NCBI RefSeq assembly: GCF_016907735.1
Contig: NZ_JAFBCP010000001.1
Span: forward strand, 2,294,001-2,358,000
DNA: 64,000 bases
Reading direction: 5' to 3'
From: Brevibacterium paucivorans
GTDB taxonomy: Bacteria > Actinomycetota > Actinomycetes > Actinomycetales > Brevibacteriaceae
Shown: positions 30,918 to 38,452 of the stretch, in pieces
Position numbering within the stretch: the stretch's first letter is position 1
How the letters are laid out: every line of letters starts with the position of its first letter
Translations under genes and position numbers: made by a program
The notes under the pieces: model-generated
What the model was told of the DNA's origin: nothing
Databases searched by the model: none
What the model saw: the letters and a program-made list of their open reading frames with translations, nothing else

Positions 30918-31387
30918 AACGCTCAACCGCCGTGGTGGCCCTGCTTGTGTGTGCCGGGGTGATGTGGGTGCTGGGTTCCCAGAATTGGGGCGCCGAGGTC
31001 GTGAATCAGACACCCGAGGGCGTCCAGGATGTGGGCAGTGAGGCGGTGACGAACCGTGTGGGCATTGCTTTGGCAGCGGTGGCTGCTGTTTTGGCTGTTC
31101 TACTCGCGATGGTGGGGCGGTTTGGCCGGTGGGTCGTCGCTGTGATGTACGCGTTGAGCTCCATGGTGTTTGCTGTTGTTGCGGTTGCTCAAACCGATGC
31201 AGGCATTCTGCGGTGGGCAGGCCTTGCCGTGGGTGTTCTGGGGGCTGGACTGAGCCTGTTTATCGCACGCGCTTCAGGAGACTGGACCACGCGCAACAAG
31301 TACGACCGTGACGCGCACACGTCTACCGACGAGCCCGACTCTGTTTCCGACTGGGACGCGCTCACCAGAGGAGAAGACCCCACGTGA
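30914..31387 (+). CDS. Trp-operon-associated membrane protein
   Basis: Small integral membrane protein of unknown function, 157 residues, with about four membrane segments and a charged C-terminal tail ending in an acidic stretch. Its place directly after trpE, with GTGA overlap, and its build match the Trp_oprn_chp family (TIGR02234) found in this position in many actinobacteria. A role in tryptophan transport or in anchoring the enzymes has been guessed for the family but is not shown. Confidence 0.85.
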   Translation: MKRSTAVVALLVCAGVMWVLGSQNWGAEVVNQTPEGVQDVGSEAVTNRVGIALAAVAAVLAVLLAMVGRFGRWVVAVMYALSSMVFAVVAVAQTDAGILRWAGLAVGVLGAGLSLFIARASGDWTTRNKYDRDAHTSTDEPDSVSDWDALTRGEDPT

Positions 31388-31459
31388 TGCAGGCGGGTCG
31401 GTTTTCTAAACCTGAGAACTCCATGAGACAATGACCGCGAGACCAGCATAAGGAGAAGA

Positions 31460-31738
31460 ATGAAATCTCAGTACCGCAACGGGGCCTTTGACCTCGACAA
31501 GTCAACAATTGACTACGAAGCGATTCAAGACCCCGGCCACGGACACTCGGTTGCAGGCTGGGTGCCAGCAGTCATGGTGATGCTTGCAGCGATTTCCGGA
31601 ACCATTGGTTTCGTGTTTGGCCCCTTCATGCTGGTGTGGGTTGGCGTAGGTCTGGTTGTTTTGGCAATTCTTCTGGCCCCCATCCTCCACAAGGCAGGTT
31701 TGGGACCTAAGAAGCACCACAACACGCTAGCCAAGTGA
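31460..31738 (+). CDS. HGxxPAAW-type small membrane protein
   Basis: 92 residues. A short N-terminal part leads into GHGHSVAGWVPAVMVML, a variant of the H-G-x-x-P-A-A-W signature (here H-G-H-S-V-A-G-W), then two membrane helices and a basic tail with KKHH. The ATG has AAGGAG 5 bases upstream. Members of this family sit between trpE and trpC throughout Micrococcales and relatives; their role is unknown. The 72 bases before the gene hold a possible -10 (GACAAT at 31427-31432), so an internal promoter for trpCBA is possible but weakly supported. Confidence 0.85.
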   Translation: MKSQYRNGAFDLDKSTIDYEAIQDPGHGHSVAGWVPAVMVMLAAISGTIGFVFGPFMLVWVGVGLVVLAILLAPILHKAGLGPKKHHNTLAK

Positions 31739-32511
31739 GCGTACTTAACAGCATTATTGATGGAGTCCGAGCCGACCTTGCAGAACGTGAGGCTCGGATT
31801 TCTCTTTCGGAGTGCAAGAAGCGCGCAGATGACGCAAGCCCGGCACTCCCTTTTCTCCCCGTTGAAGAATTCGGGTTGATCTGCGAAGTCAAACGCTCCT
31901 CACCCTCAAAAGGGCACTTGGCGGACATCAGCAACCCCGCTGAACTGGCCGCCCAGTACGCGGCCGGGGGAGCGCTAGCGATCAGCGTGCTCACCGAACA
32001 GCGACGCTTCAACGGAAGTCTGGACGACCTCGACGCTGTGCGCGCAGCCGTGAACATTCCCATCCTGCGCAAGGACTTCACCGTCACGGAATACCAGATC
32101 TATGAAGCGCGTGCTCACGGTGCTGACCTCGTCCTCCTCATGGCATCTGCCCTGGACGATACGCAACTGAAAGATTTCTACGCACTCAGCAACGACCTCG
32201 GGATGACAGCCCTGGTTGAAACCCACACGCCAGAAGAGATGGAACGGGTGCGGGCGCTGGACGCGGGGCTCATTGGTGTCAACGCGCGCAACCTCAAGGA
32301 CCTCAGCGTCGATACTGCGCGCGTGGCTCCTATCATGTCGGACGCACCGCAGGGAGCAACTCTGGTTGCGGAGTCCGGTGTGGAATCCGTCGAGGATATC
32401 CGCACATACGCAGTTGCCGGTGCTCATGTGGTGCTCTGTGGTGAAGCGCTCGTGAAAGCGGGCGACCCCAGGGCGTCGGTTGAAGAATTTACACGCGCTG
32501 GACGTCAGTAA
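31735..32511 (+). CDS. trpC: Indole-3-glycerol phosphate synthase
   Basis: Fourth step of tryptophan synthesis. The 258-residue barrel shows [54 protein letters not shown] and VNARNLKDL, with the catalytic Lys and Glu residues in place. It is not fused to trpF. The GTG start overlaps the stop of the preceding small membrane gene by 4 bases. Confidence 0.96.
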   Translation: MSVLNSIIDGVRADLAEREARISLSECKKRADDASPALPFLPVEEFGLICEVKRSSPSKGHLADISNPAELAAQYAAGGALAISVLTEQRRFNGSLDDLDAVRAAVNIPILRKDFTVTEYQIYEARAHGADLVLLMASALDDTQLKDFYALSNDLGMTALVETHTPEEMERVRALDAGLIGVNARNLKDLSVDTARVAPIMSDAPQGATLVAESGVESVEDIRTYAVAGAHVVLCGEALVKAGDPRASVEEFTRAGRQ

Positions 32512-32536
32512 GTCCGCGCCTGTCAGGAAGGTACAT

Positions 32537-33730
32537 ATGGGACCGTATTTTGGTGATTTCGGTGGGCGTTTTATTTCCGAAGCGCTCGTGCCTGCGTTGG
32601 ACGAAATCGACGAAACCTGGCAAAAAGCGATGGTCGACCCCGAGTTTAAAGACGAACTGGCCCGCCTTCAGGCTGAGTACGTGGGTCGTCCCAGTTTGTT
32701 GACCGAAGCGACCCGGTTTAGCGCTCACTGCGGGGGAGCGCGCGTGTTCCTCAAGCGCGAGGACCTCAACCACACGGGAAGCCACAAGATCAACAACGTC
32801 ATTGGTCAGGCCCTGCTCACCAAGCGCATGGGTAAAAAGCGTGTGATCGCTGAAACTGGGGCTGGTCAGCACGGTGTTGCGACGGCTACCGCGGCTGCGC
32901 TCTTTGGCCTGGAATGCACGGTGTACATGGGATATGAGGACACCCAGCGGCAGGCGTTGAACGTGGCGCGTATGCGCCTTTTGGGCGCCGAGGTCGTTGC
33001 CGTGAAGAACGGCACCGCCACCTTGAAGGACGCCATGAACGAGGCATTGCGCGACTGGGTTGCCAACGTTGCGGATACGCATTATTTGATTGGGACCGTC
33101 GCTGGGCCACACCCGTTCCCGGCCATGGTGCGCAGTTTTCAGCGGATCATTGGTGATGAGGCCCGCGCGCAGATTCTGGAAGCGACGGGCCAGTTGCCGG
33201 ATGCCGTGTGCGCGTGTGTGGGTGGCGGATCGAACGCGATGGGGATCTTCGCAGCGTTCTTAGATGACTCCGACGTTCAGCTGTACGGGTTCGAAGCTGG
33301 GGGAGACGGTATCGACACGGGTCGCCACGCTGCACGTTTCTCCGGTGGTAGGCCAGGTGTGCTCCACGGTTCAAAGACCTACATTTTGCAAGACGAGGAC
33401 GGCCAGACGCTCCCGTCGCACTCCGTGTCAGCCGGTCTGGACTACCCGTCCGTGGGGCCGGAACACGCGCACCTGTTCGACTCTGGTCGTGCGATTTACG
33501 AACCCGTTGTCGACGACGAAGCCATGGAAGCGTTTAAGCTTTTGTCGCGAACCGAAGGAATCATCCCAGCTATTGAGAGCTCACATGGGCTTGCAGGCGC
33601 CATGCGTGTGGGGAAGCGACTGGGTCCAGATGCCACGATTCTGGTGAATCTGTCTGGCCGTGGCGATAAAGACATGACCACTGCAGCGAAGTGGTTCAAC
33701 TACATTGACGAAGGGGCGACGCAAGCATGA
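32537..33730 (+). CDS. trpB: Tryptophan synthase beta chain
   Basis: Condenses indole with serine using pyridoxal phosphate. I place the start at ATG 32537, where AGGAAGG is 5 bases upstream, giving 397 residues that begin [20 protein letters not shown]; a TTG at 32480 inside trpC would add 19 residues without a ribosome site. The PLP lysine is in [15 protein letters not shown], the phosphate loop in [12 protein letters not shown] and the serine site in [16 protein letters not shown]. It overlaps trpA (ATGA). Confidence 0.96.
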   Translation: MGPYFGDFGGRFISEALVPALDEIDETWQKAMVDPEFKDELARLQAEYVGRPSLLTEATRFSAHCGGARVFLKREDLNHTGSHKINNVIGQALLTKRMGKKRVIAETGAGQHGVATATAAALFGLECTVYMGYEDTQRQALNVARMRLLGAEVVAVKNGTATLKDAMNEALRDWVANVADTHYLIGTVAGPHPFPAMVRSFQRIIGDEARAQILEATGQLPDAVCACVGGGSNAMGIFAAFLDDSDVQLYGFEAGGDGIDTGRHAARFSGGRPGVLHGSKTYILQDEDGQTLPSHSVSAGLDYPSVGPEHAHLFDSGRAIYEPVVDDEAMEAFKLLSRTEGIIPAIESSHGLAGAMRVGKRLGPDATILVNLSGRGDKDMTTAAKWFNYIDEGATQA

Positions 33731-34521
33731 CCGCCGTGAGTGAACTACTGGGTACAGTTGCCAACCAGGGTCGTAGTGCCGCTCTGATCGGTTACTTGCC
33801 CGTGGGCTACCCAACGGTCGATGAGTCGATTGAGGCGATGGTGGCACTGGCCAAAAACGGGTGCGACATCGTTGAGGTGGGCATGCCGTACTCTGATCCC
33901 GGCATGGATGGTCCGGTGATCCAGCATGCGGCTGAAACCGCGCTCGAAAATGGGGTCCGCACAGAAGACTTGTTCCGCGCGGTTTCAGCAGTTGCTGAGG
34001 CCGGGGCACTGCCCGTGGTCATGACGTACTGGAACATCGTCTATCAGTACGGAGTCGAAGCATTCGCCAAACGCCTGCACGAGTCCGGAGGCGCGGGGAT
34101 CATCACCCCGGACTTGATTCCGGACGAAGCACACGACTGGATCGACGTGGCTAGCCGCTACGACCTCGGCCGGATCTTCTTAGCTGCGCCGTCGTCCACG
34201 CCTGAACGCATTGCCACGATTGTGAATAGTTCAAGCGGGTTCGTGTACGCGGCGTCGACCATGGGTGTCACTGGCACGCGTGACTCGGTTGATTCGCACG
34301 CCCGTAACCTGGTTGAACGACTCAAGTCAGCCGGGGCCCAGCACGTGTGCGTGGGCCTGGGTGTGAACAACGCCCAGCAGGTCGCCGAACTTGCCGAATA
34401 CGCTGATGGCGTTATTGTGGGCTCGGCGCTGGTAAAAGCACTCACCTCCGGAGGGCCGGAAGCCGTGGGTGAACTCGCCGCGTCACTGCATACCGGAACA
34501 CTGAAGGAACCTACCGCATGA
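33727..34521 (+). CDS. trpA: Tryptophan synthase alpha chain
   Basis: Splits indole glycerol phosphate to indole. The 264 residues contain [19 protein letters not shown], the catalytic Glu in [20 protein letters not shown], the second catalytic Asp region [12 protein letters not shown], and the phosphate-binding segments [11 protein letters not shown] and GVNNAQQV. Overlap with trpB and lgt by 4 bases each shows tight operon packing. Confidence 0.96.
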   Translation: MTAVSELLGTVANQGRSAALIGYLPVGYPTVDESIEAMVALAKNGCDIVEVGMPYSDPGMDGPVIQHAAETALENGVRTEDLFRAVSAVAEAGALPVVMTYWNIVYQYGVEAFAKRLHESGGAGIITPDLIPDEAHDWIDVASRYDLGRIFLAAPSSTPERIATIVNSSSGFVYAASTMGVTGTRDSVDSHARNLVERLKSAGAQHVCVGLGVNNAQQVAELAEYADGVIVGSALVKALTSGGPEAVGELAASLHTGTLKEPTA

Positions 34522-35588
34522 ACGGAATCCCGTCACCCACATGGAGTGGGTTTTCGCTTGGACCTCTGACGATCCACGCGTACGCGCTGTGTATTCTGAC
34601 GGGAATTGCGGTTGCTCTGTGGCTCACCAACAAGCGGTGGATCGCCCGTGGCGGAACGTCCGACGACCTGTGGAACATCGCCGTGTGGACGGTGCCAGCG
34701 GGAATCATCGGTGGGCGCTTGTACCACATCTTTTCTACCCCGGCGCCGTACTTTGGCCCCGGTGGTGACCCTGTAGCCGCGCTCTACATTTGGAACGGTG
34801 GCTTAGGCATCTGGGGTGCCGTTGCGCTGGGTGTTTTGGTCGCGTATCTGGTGGCCCGGCACTATGGGATTCGGTTCTTGTCCTTCATTGACGCGGCCGC
34901 CCCGGGGCTGATCCTCGCCCAGGCGATTGGCCGCTGGGGAAACTGGTTCAATCAAGAACTGTTCGGAGCGCCCACGACTCTTCCATGGGGACTGCAGATC
35001 GACCCGGCCAGCCCCAACTGGCCCGACCCCTCACTCCCTGCAGACACGCTGTTCCACCCCACGTTCCTGTATGAAAGCGTGTGGAACGTTATTGGCGCGG
35101 TGCTCCTCATCTGGGCAGGCACAAAGTTCCAGCTCAAGCACGGGCAAGTGTTCTACGCCTACATCTGCTACTACACGCTGGGTCGCGTGTGGATCGAAGC
35201 ACTGCGCATCGACACGGCAGAACACATCCTGGGCTTGCGACTCAACGTGTGGACATCCATCCTGGTGTTCGTTCTTGGCGCGGTGCTGTTCATCGTGTCC
35301 CGGAGCCGCTACGGTGCGGGCACAGACGTTGCCCACTCACGTGAGCGGGTCGCATACGACGTCGCCGCGAAATCGCACGACAACCCGGACGACTTCCCGC
35401 CCTACACTCGCGGAGCCACAGCTCCCGGCGTTCGCGAAGTGGGCTTTGGCCCTCAGACCATGTCGCTACCAATCGTCGAAGAAGCGGAGCCTGTAAGCGA
35501 TAAATCATTCGGCTTTTACGGGGCTGTCACGTCTACGATTTCGATCGTTCCGCAGGTTCCAGATAAACGGGGAGACCAGACGCGCTGA
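34518..35588 (+). CDS. lgt: Prolipoprotein diacylglyceryl transferase
   Basis: Adds diacylglycerol to the lipobox cysteine of lipoproteins at the membrane. About seven membrane segments are seen. The family signature GRWGNWFNQELFGAPT, with essential Arg and Asn residues, and the HPTFLYESVWN segment are intact. The 356 residues include a polar tail of about 90 residues after the last helix, usual for actinobacterial Lgt. It overlaps trpA by 4 bases; a trpA-lgt link is conserved in actinobacteria. Confidence 0.95.
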   Translation: MNGIPSPTWSGFSLGPLTIHAYALCILTGIAVALWLTNKRWIARGGTSDDLWNIAVWTVPAGIIGGRLYHIFSTPAPYFGPGGDPVAALYIWNGGLGIWGAVALGVLVAYLVARHYGIRFLSFIDAAAPGLILAQAIGRWGNWFNQELFGAPTTLPWGLQIDPASPNWPDPSLPADTLFHPTFLYESVWNVIGAVLLIWAGTKFQLKHGQVFYAYICYYTLGRVWIEALRIDTAEHILGLRLNVWTSILVFVLGAVLFIVSRSRYGAGTDVAHSRERVAYDVAAKSHDNPDDFPPYTRGATAPGVREVGFGPQTMSLPIVEEAEPVSDKSFGFYGAVTSTISIVPQVPDKRGDQTR

Positions 35589-35605
35589 GTTCGGGTTATT
35601 CGGGT

Positions 35606-35611
35606 TAGAGT
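35606..35611 (+). promoter_or_regulatory. Likely -10 box of a leaderless pyk promoter
   Basis: TAGAGT, 6 bases before the pyk ATG, with no ribosome site between them. Confidence 0.6.
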
Positions 35612-35617
35612 GGCAGT

Positions 35618-37144
35618 ATGAGGCACGCGAAAATTGTCGCAACACTAGGTCCCAAGCAAGATTCATACGAAGCAATCCGTACACTCATCGACGAAGGCAC
35701 CGATGTCCTTCGTTTCAACTTCAGTCACGGCACCCACGAAGACCACCAGCGTCGCTATGAGTGGGCCCGTCGGGCGGCACTAGAAACTGGGCGCGCAATT
35801 GCAATTCTGATCGACTTGCAAGGCCCTAAGATCCGCCTCGGTGAGTTTGAGACACCTGAGCCCATTGCACTGGAACGCGGCGACCGGTTCACCATCACAA
35901 CACGCGATGTCGTTGGCACCCGCGAACTTTCCGGCACCACGTACAAGAAGCTCCCCACGGATGTCGAGGTGGGGGACCCGTTGCTCATTGACGACGGTCG
36001 CGTGCGGTTGCGCGCCGTCGAGGTGACGGATACCGAGGTCGTCACCGAAGTTGAGGTTCCCGGCAACGTGTCGAACCACAAGGGGATCAACCTTCCGGGC
36101 GTTCCCGTGTCCGTGCCCGCCCTGTCGGAAAAAGACGTTGAGGACTTGCGGTTCGGTTTGCACATGGGTGCGGACTGGGTGGCTTTGTCGTTCGTGCGCG
36201 ACGCACAAGACGCGGCCCACGTTCGCCAGATCATGGCGGAAGAAGAAATCTGGATCCCGGTGATCGCAAAACTCGAAAAGCCACAGGCCGTGGAAAGTTT
36301 GCGGGATGTCGTGGGTGCCTTTGACGGCATTATGGTCGCCCGAGGTGACCTGGGAGTCGAACTGCCCCTCGAGCAGGTGCCCATTGTGCAGAAGCGGGCC
36401 ATCGAGTTGTGCCGTCGTCAAGCTAAGCCGGTCATTGTTGCCACGCAGATGCTGGAGTCGATGATCGATGAGTCGCGTCCGACGCGCGCCGAGGTGTCCG
36501 ACTGCGCGAACGCCGTGCTGGACGGGGCCGATGCCCTCATGCTCAGTGGTGAAACCGCAGTGGGAACGTATTGGAAAGAAGCCGTGCGCACCATGGCTTC
36601 GATCATTGAGTCGACTGAAGCGCATGGCCTGGAACGCGTTCCGCCCTTGGGAACCGAACCGCACACCCGCGGTGGCGCAATTACGGCAGCGGCTGTTCAG
36701 ATTGCACGTCAGCTCAAGATCGACCTGTTGTGTACGTTCACGCAGTCGGGTGACTCGGTGCGTCGCATGTCGCGTATTCGCGCAGACAAGCCCATCCTGG
36801 CTTTTACCCCCGATGTTCGCGTCCGCCACCAGCTGGCTCTGTCATGGGGTGTGCGCACGTTCTTGGTCAACCCCATGCGCCATACGGATGAAATGGCGCG
36901 TCAGGTCGATGAGATCTTGTTGAGTTCTGGTCTGGCTGAGGACGGACAGCTGTGTGTCATCGTTGCGGGTTCGCCTCCAGGAATTGCTGGATCTACGAAC
37001 GCTCTGCGCGTTCACGCGGTTGGGGACACCATTAAAGGTGTGGCTCCGGTGTATCGCGAAGATCAGGATCGTAACCAATCCGGTGGTTACGGGGAGATTC
37101 CAGAACCGCCCACGGGTTCGCAACACGTGATCCGTGAGGACTGA
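35618..37144 (+). CDS. pyk: Pyruvate kinase
   Basis: Last step of glycolysis. The 508 residues exceed the 470-480 common in actinobacteria because of a polar C-terminal tail of about 30 residues (from PVYREDQDRN). Motifs are KIVATLGPKQDSYEAI, RFNFSHGTHEDH, IDLQGPKIRLGEF, the active-site segment VIAKLEKPQAVESLRDVVGAFDG (cited in part) and MVARGDLGVELP. The start is an ATG with no ribosome site, behind TAGAGT. The gene ends just before a hairpin shared with the opposing tRNA gene. Confidence 0.97.
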   Translation: MRHAKIVATLGPKQDSYEAIRTLIDEGTDVLRFNFSHGTHEDHQRRYEWARRAALETGRAIAILIDLQGPKIRLGEFETPEPIALERGDRFTITTRDVVGTRELSGTTYKKLPTDVEVGDPLLIDDGRVRLRAVEVTDTEVVTEVEVPGNVSNHKGINLPGVPVSVPALSEKDVEDLRFGLHMGADWVALSFVRDAQDAAHVRQIMAEEEIWIPVIAKLEKPQAVESLRDVVGAFDGIMVARGDLGVELPLEQVPIVQKRAIELCRRQAKPVIVATQMLESMIDESRPTRAEVSDCANAVLDGADALMLSGETAVGTYWKEAVRTMASIIESTEAHGLERVPPLGTEPHTRGGAITAAAVQIARQLKIDLLCTFTQSGDSVRRMSRIRADKPILAFTPDVRVRHQLALSWGVRTFLVNPMRHTDEMARQVDEILLSSGLAEDGQLCVIVAGSPPGIAGSTNALRVHAVGDTIKGVAPVYREDQDRNQSGGYGEIPEPPTGSQHVIRED

Positions 37145-37154
37145 TGAAGGGAAA

Positions 37155-37174
37155 GCCTGGGCATTAGCCCAGGC
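37155..37174 (-). terminator. Terminator of tRNA-Leu, possibly bidirectional
   Basis: A perfect 8-base-pair stem (GCCTGGGC with GCCCAGGC) and a 4-base loop begins three bases beyond the tRNA 3' end. On the minus strand it is followed by TTTCCCTTC, which fits an intrinsic terminator; on the plus strand no T-run follows, so its effect on pyk is uncertain. Confidence 0.75.
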
Positions 37175-37177
37175 GAG

Positions 37178-37259
37178 TACCGGATGTGGGACTCGAACCC
37201 ACACGTCTTTCGACAACGCATTTTGAGTGCGTCGCGTCTACCAATTCCGCCAATCCGGC
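37178..37259 (-). tRNA. tRNA-Leu (anticodon CAA)
   Basis: On the minus strand 82 bases fold as a class II tRNA: acceptor GCCGGAT with ATCCGGT (G1-U72 wobble), D-loop with GGTAGACGC, anticodon stem ACGCA/TGCGT around the loop CTCAAAA, so the anticodon is CAA for UUG codons, a long variable arm (TGTCGAAAGAC) typical of leucine tRNAs, and the TpsiC arm GTGGG-TTCGAGT-CCCAC. The discriminator base is A, as expected for leucine. CCA is not encoded. Confidence 0.95.
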
Positions 37260-37324
37260 ATGGCTCTCGCGATGAGAACCTAAGTAACAGTACCAGATGT
37301 TTTACGGTCCTTACCAATGTGAAC

Positions 37325-37330
37325 TAGGAT
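37325..37330 (+). promoter_or_regulatory. Likely promoter of the ANTAR response regulator
   Basis: TAGGAT is followed by 7 bases and GTG 37338. A TTACGG at 37302-37307 is 17 bases upstream and could be the -35. The site lies between the gene and the tRNA, which is transcribed the other way. Confidence 0.6.
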
Positions 37331-37337
37331 GAGTAGC

Positions 37338-37949
37338 GTGTCTAACTCAGAAAACGCGTCAGCAGAATCGCATCCAGTCCGACGAGTAGTCGTAGCAGAA
37401 GACGAATCGGTCATTCGTCTCGACATTGTGGAGATGCTCCGTGAGGTTGGTTATGACGTCGTCGGCGAGGCTGCCGACGGCGAATCCGCAATCCACCTCG
37501 CCGATGAACTGCGCCCAGACCTCGTGGTCATGGACATCAAAATGCCCAAGATGGACGGCATCACGGCTGCAGAACACATCGCAAAGGCCCGGATCGCTCC
37601 CGTTGTCCTGCTCACTGCATTTTCACAGAAGGAACTCGTGGACCGGGCGCGCGACGCCGGCGCAATGGCATACGTTGTCAAACCGTTCACCTCGGCAGAC
37701 CTGGTTCCAGCCCTGGAAATCGCCCTGTCACGTCACGCAGAAATCACGGCTCTCGAAGCCGAAATTTCCGACCTCACCGACCGTTTTGAAACCCGCAAAC
37801 TGGTGGAACGCGCCAAGAGCCTGCTGATTTCAAACATGGGGCTGACGGAACCCGAAGCCTTCCGGTGGATCCAGAAGACCTCGATGGACCGTCGCCTCAC
37901 CATGCGTGAAGTTGCCGAAACGGTTCTCAACCAGATCGAAAAAAACTAA
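37338..37949 (+). CDS. pdtaR: ANTAR-domain response regulator (PdtaR type)
   Basis: Two-component regulator whose output domain binds RNA and acts as an antiterminator. The receiver domain has VVVAEDESVIRLDIVEML, phospho-acceptor Asp in LVVMDIKMPKMDG, Thr in VVLLTAFS and Lys in YVVKPFTS. The C-terminal ANTAR domain is RKLVERAKSLLISNMGLTEPEAFRWIQKTSMD (in part) to AETVLNQ. I prefer GTG 37338 (203 residues) over ATG 37329 because the latter overlaps the -10 box. No histidine kinase gene is next to it; in mycobacteria the partner PdtaS is also encoded apart. Confidence 0.93.
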   Translation: MSNSENASAESHPVRRVVVAEDESVIRLDIVEMLREVGYDVVGEAADGESAIHLADELRPDLVVMDIKMPKMDGITAAEHIAKARIAPVVLLTAFSQKELVDRARDAGAMAYVVKPFTSADLVPALEIALSRHAEITALEAEISDLTDRFETRKLVERAKSLLISNMGLTEPEAFRWIQKTSMDRRLTMREVAETVLNQIEKN

Positions 37950-37982
37950 TTCGAAAAGAACTAGTTCCACAAGAACTATTTG
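37938..37982. repeat. Three 15-base tandem repeats with in-frame stops on both strands
   Basis: Three consecutive 15-mers, GAAAAAAACTAATTC, GAAAAGAACTAGTTC and CACAAGAACTATTTG, span the ends of the convergent genes. The core AACTA recurs at 37944, 37959 and 37974. Units 1 and 2 agree at 13 of 15 positions. On the plus strand the first two units give stops TAA and TAG in the response regulator frame; on the minus strand each unit gives a TAG in the thioesterase frame. The middle unit contains the palindrome GAACTAGTTC. Confidence 0.8.
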
Positions 37983-38416
37983 GACTCACGTCGCAGGAAG
38001 TTCGTGATCCGCACGATCGACAAGAGGTTCCCGTCGTCGTCGGTCATGCGCACTTCGTGGTTGATGATCGTGCGACCCGCGTGAATAGTCTCTGCGCGTC
38101 CATGCACTGTCCCTTCTCGCGCGGCACGTACGTGTGTCGCGTTGAGGTCAACACCCACCACGGGGCGCCCGTCGTTGCGGGCAAACGCATGCATCGACGC
38201 CAGTGATTCGGCCAACACCACGTGTCCGCCCCCGTGGAACAGGCCCATGGGTTGCAAGTTTCCAGCCACGGGCATGGTTCCTTCAGCAAAGTCGTACCCA
38301 ATCCGCGTCAACTGCATGCCTGTGCGCTTCATGATTGTGTCGTCGCCAATATGGCCGACCTTTTTCAACACGGCGTCGAACTCTTCGGGGGTCATGTCTG
38401 GTGTGAGCATTGGCAT
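37976..38416 (-). CDS. Hotdog-fold thioesterase (PaaI-like)
   Basis: Acyl-CoA thioesterase family protein of 146 residues. The segment MGLFHGGGHVVLAESLAS carries the HGG motif of PaaI and YbdB-type enzymes, with the catalytic acidic residue likely the Glu in AESLAS. VVGVDLNATHVRAAREGTV is the usual second strand pair. The ATG at 38416 has AGGAG 5 bases upstream. The physiological substrate is not evident. The gene converges with the response regulator and diverges from polA. Confidence 0.88.
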   Translation of the reverse strand: MPMLTPDMTPEEFDAVLKKVGHIGDDTIMKRTGMQLTRIGYDFAEGTMPVAGNLQPMGLFHGGGHVVLAESLASMHAFARNDGRPVVGVDLNATHVRAAREGTVHGRAETIHAGRTIINHEVRMTDDDGNLLSIVRITNFLRRESK

Positions 38417-38440
38417 GGCTACTCCTTTGGGCCTGTGAGC

Positions 38441-38446
38441 TATCGT
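38441..38446 (+). promoter_or_regulatory. Likely -10 box of a leaderless polA promoter
   Basis: TATCGT followed by 6 bases and GTG 38453. The 36 bases between the thioesterase start and polA hold promoters for both directions. Confidence 0.55.
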
Positions 38447-38452
38447 GTGAGT

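Noticed and set aside
37957-37966. GAACTAGTTC as a LexA box
   Set aside because: The half sites are separated by 2 bases, not 4, and the site is between convergent gene ends with no promoter; it is better explained by the 15-base repeat.
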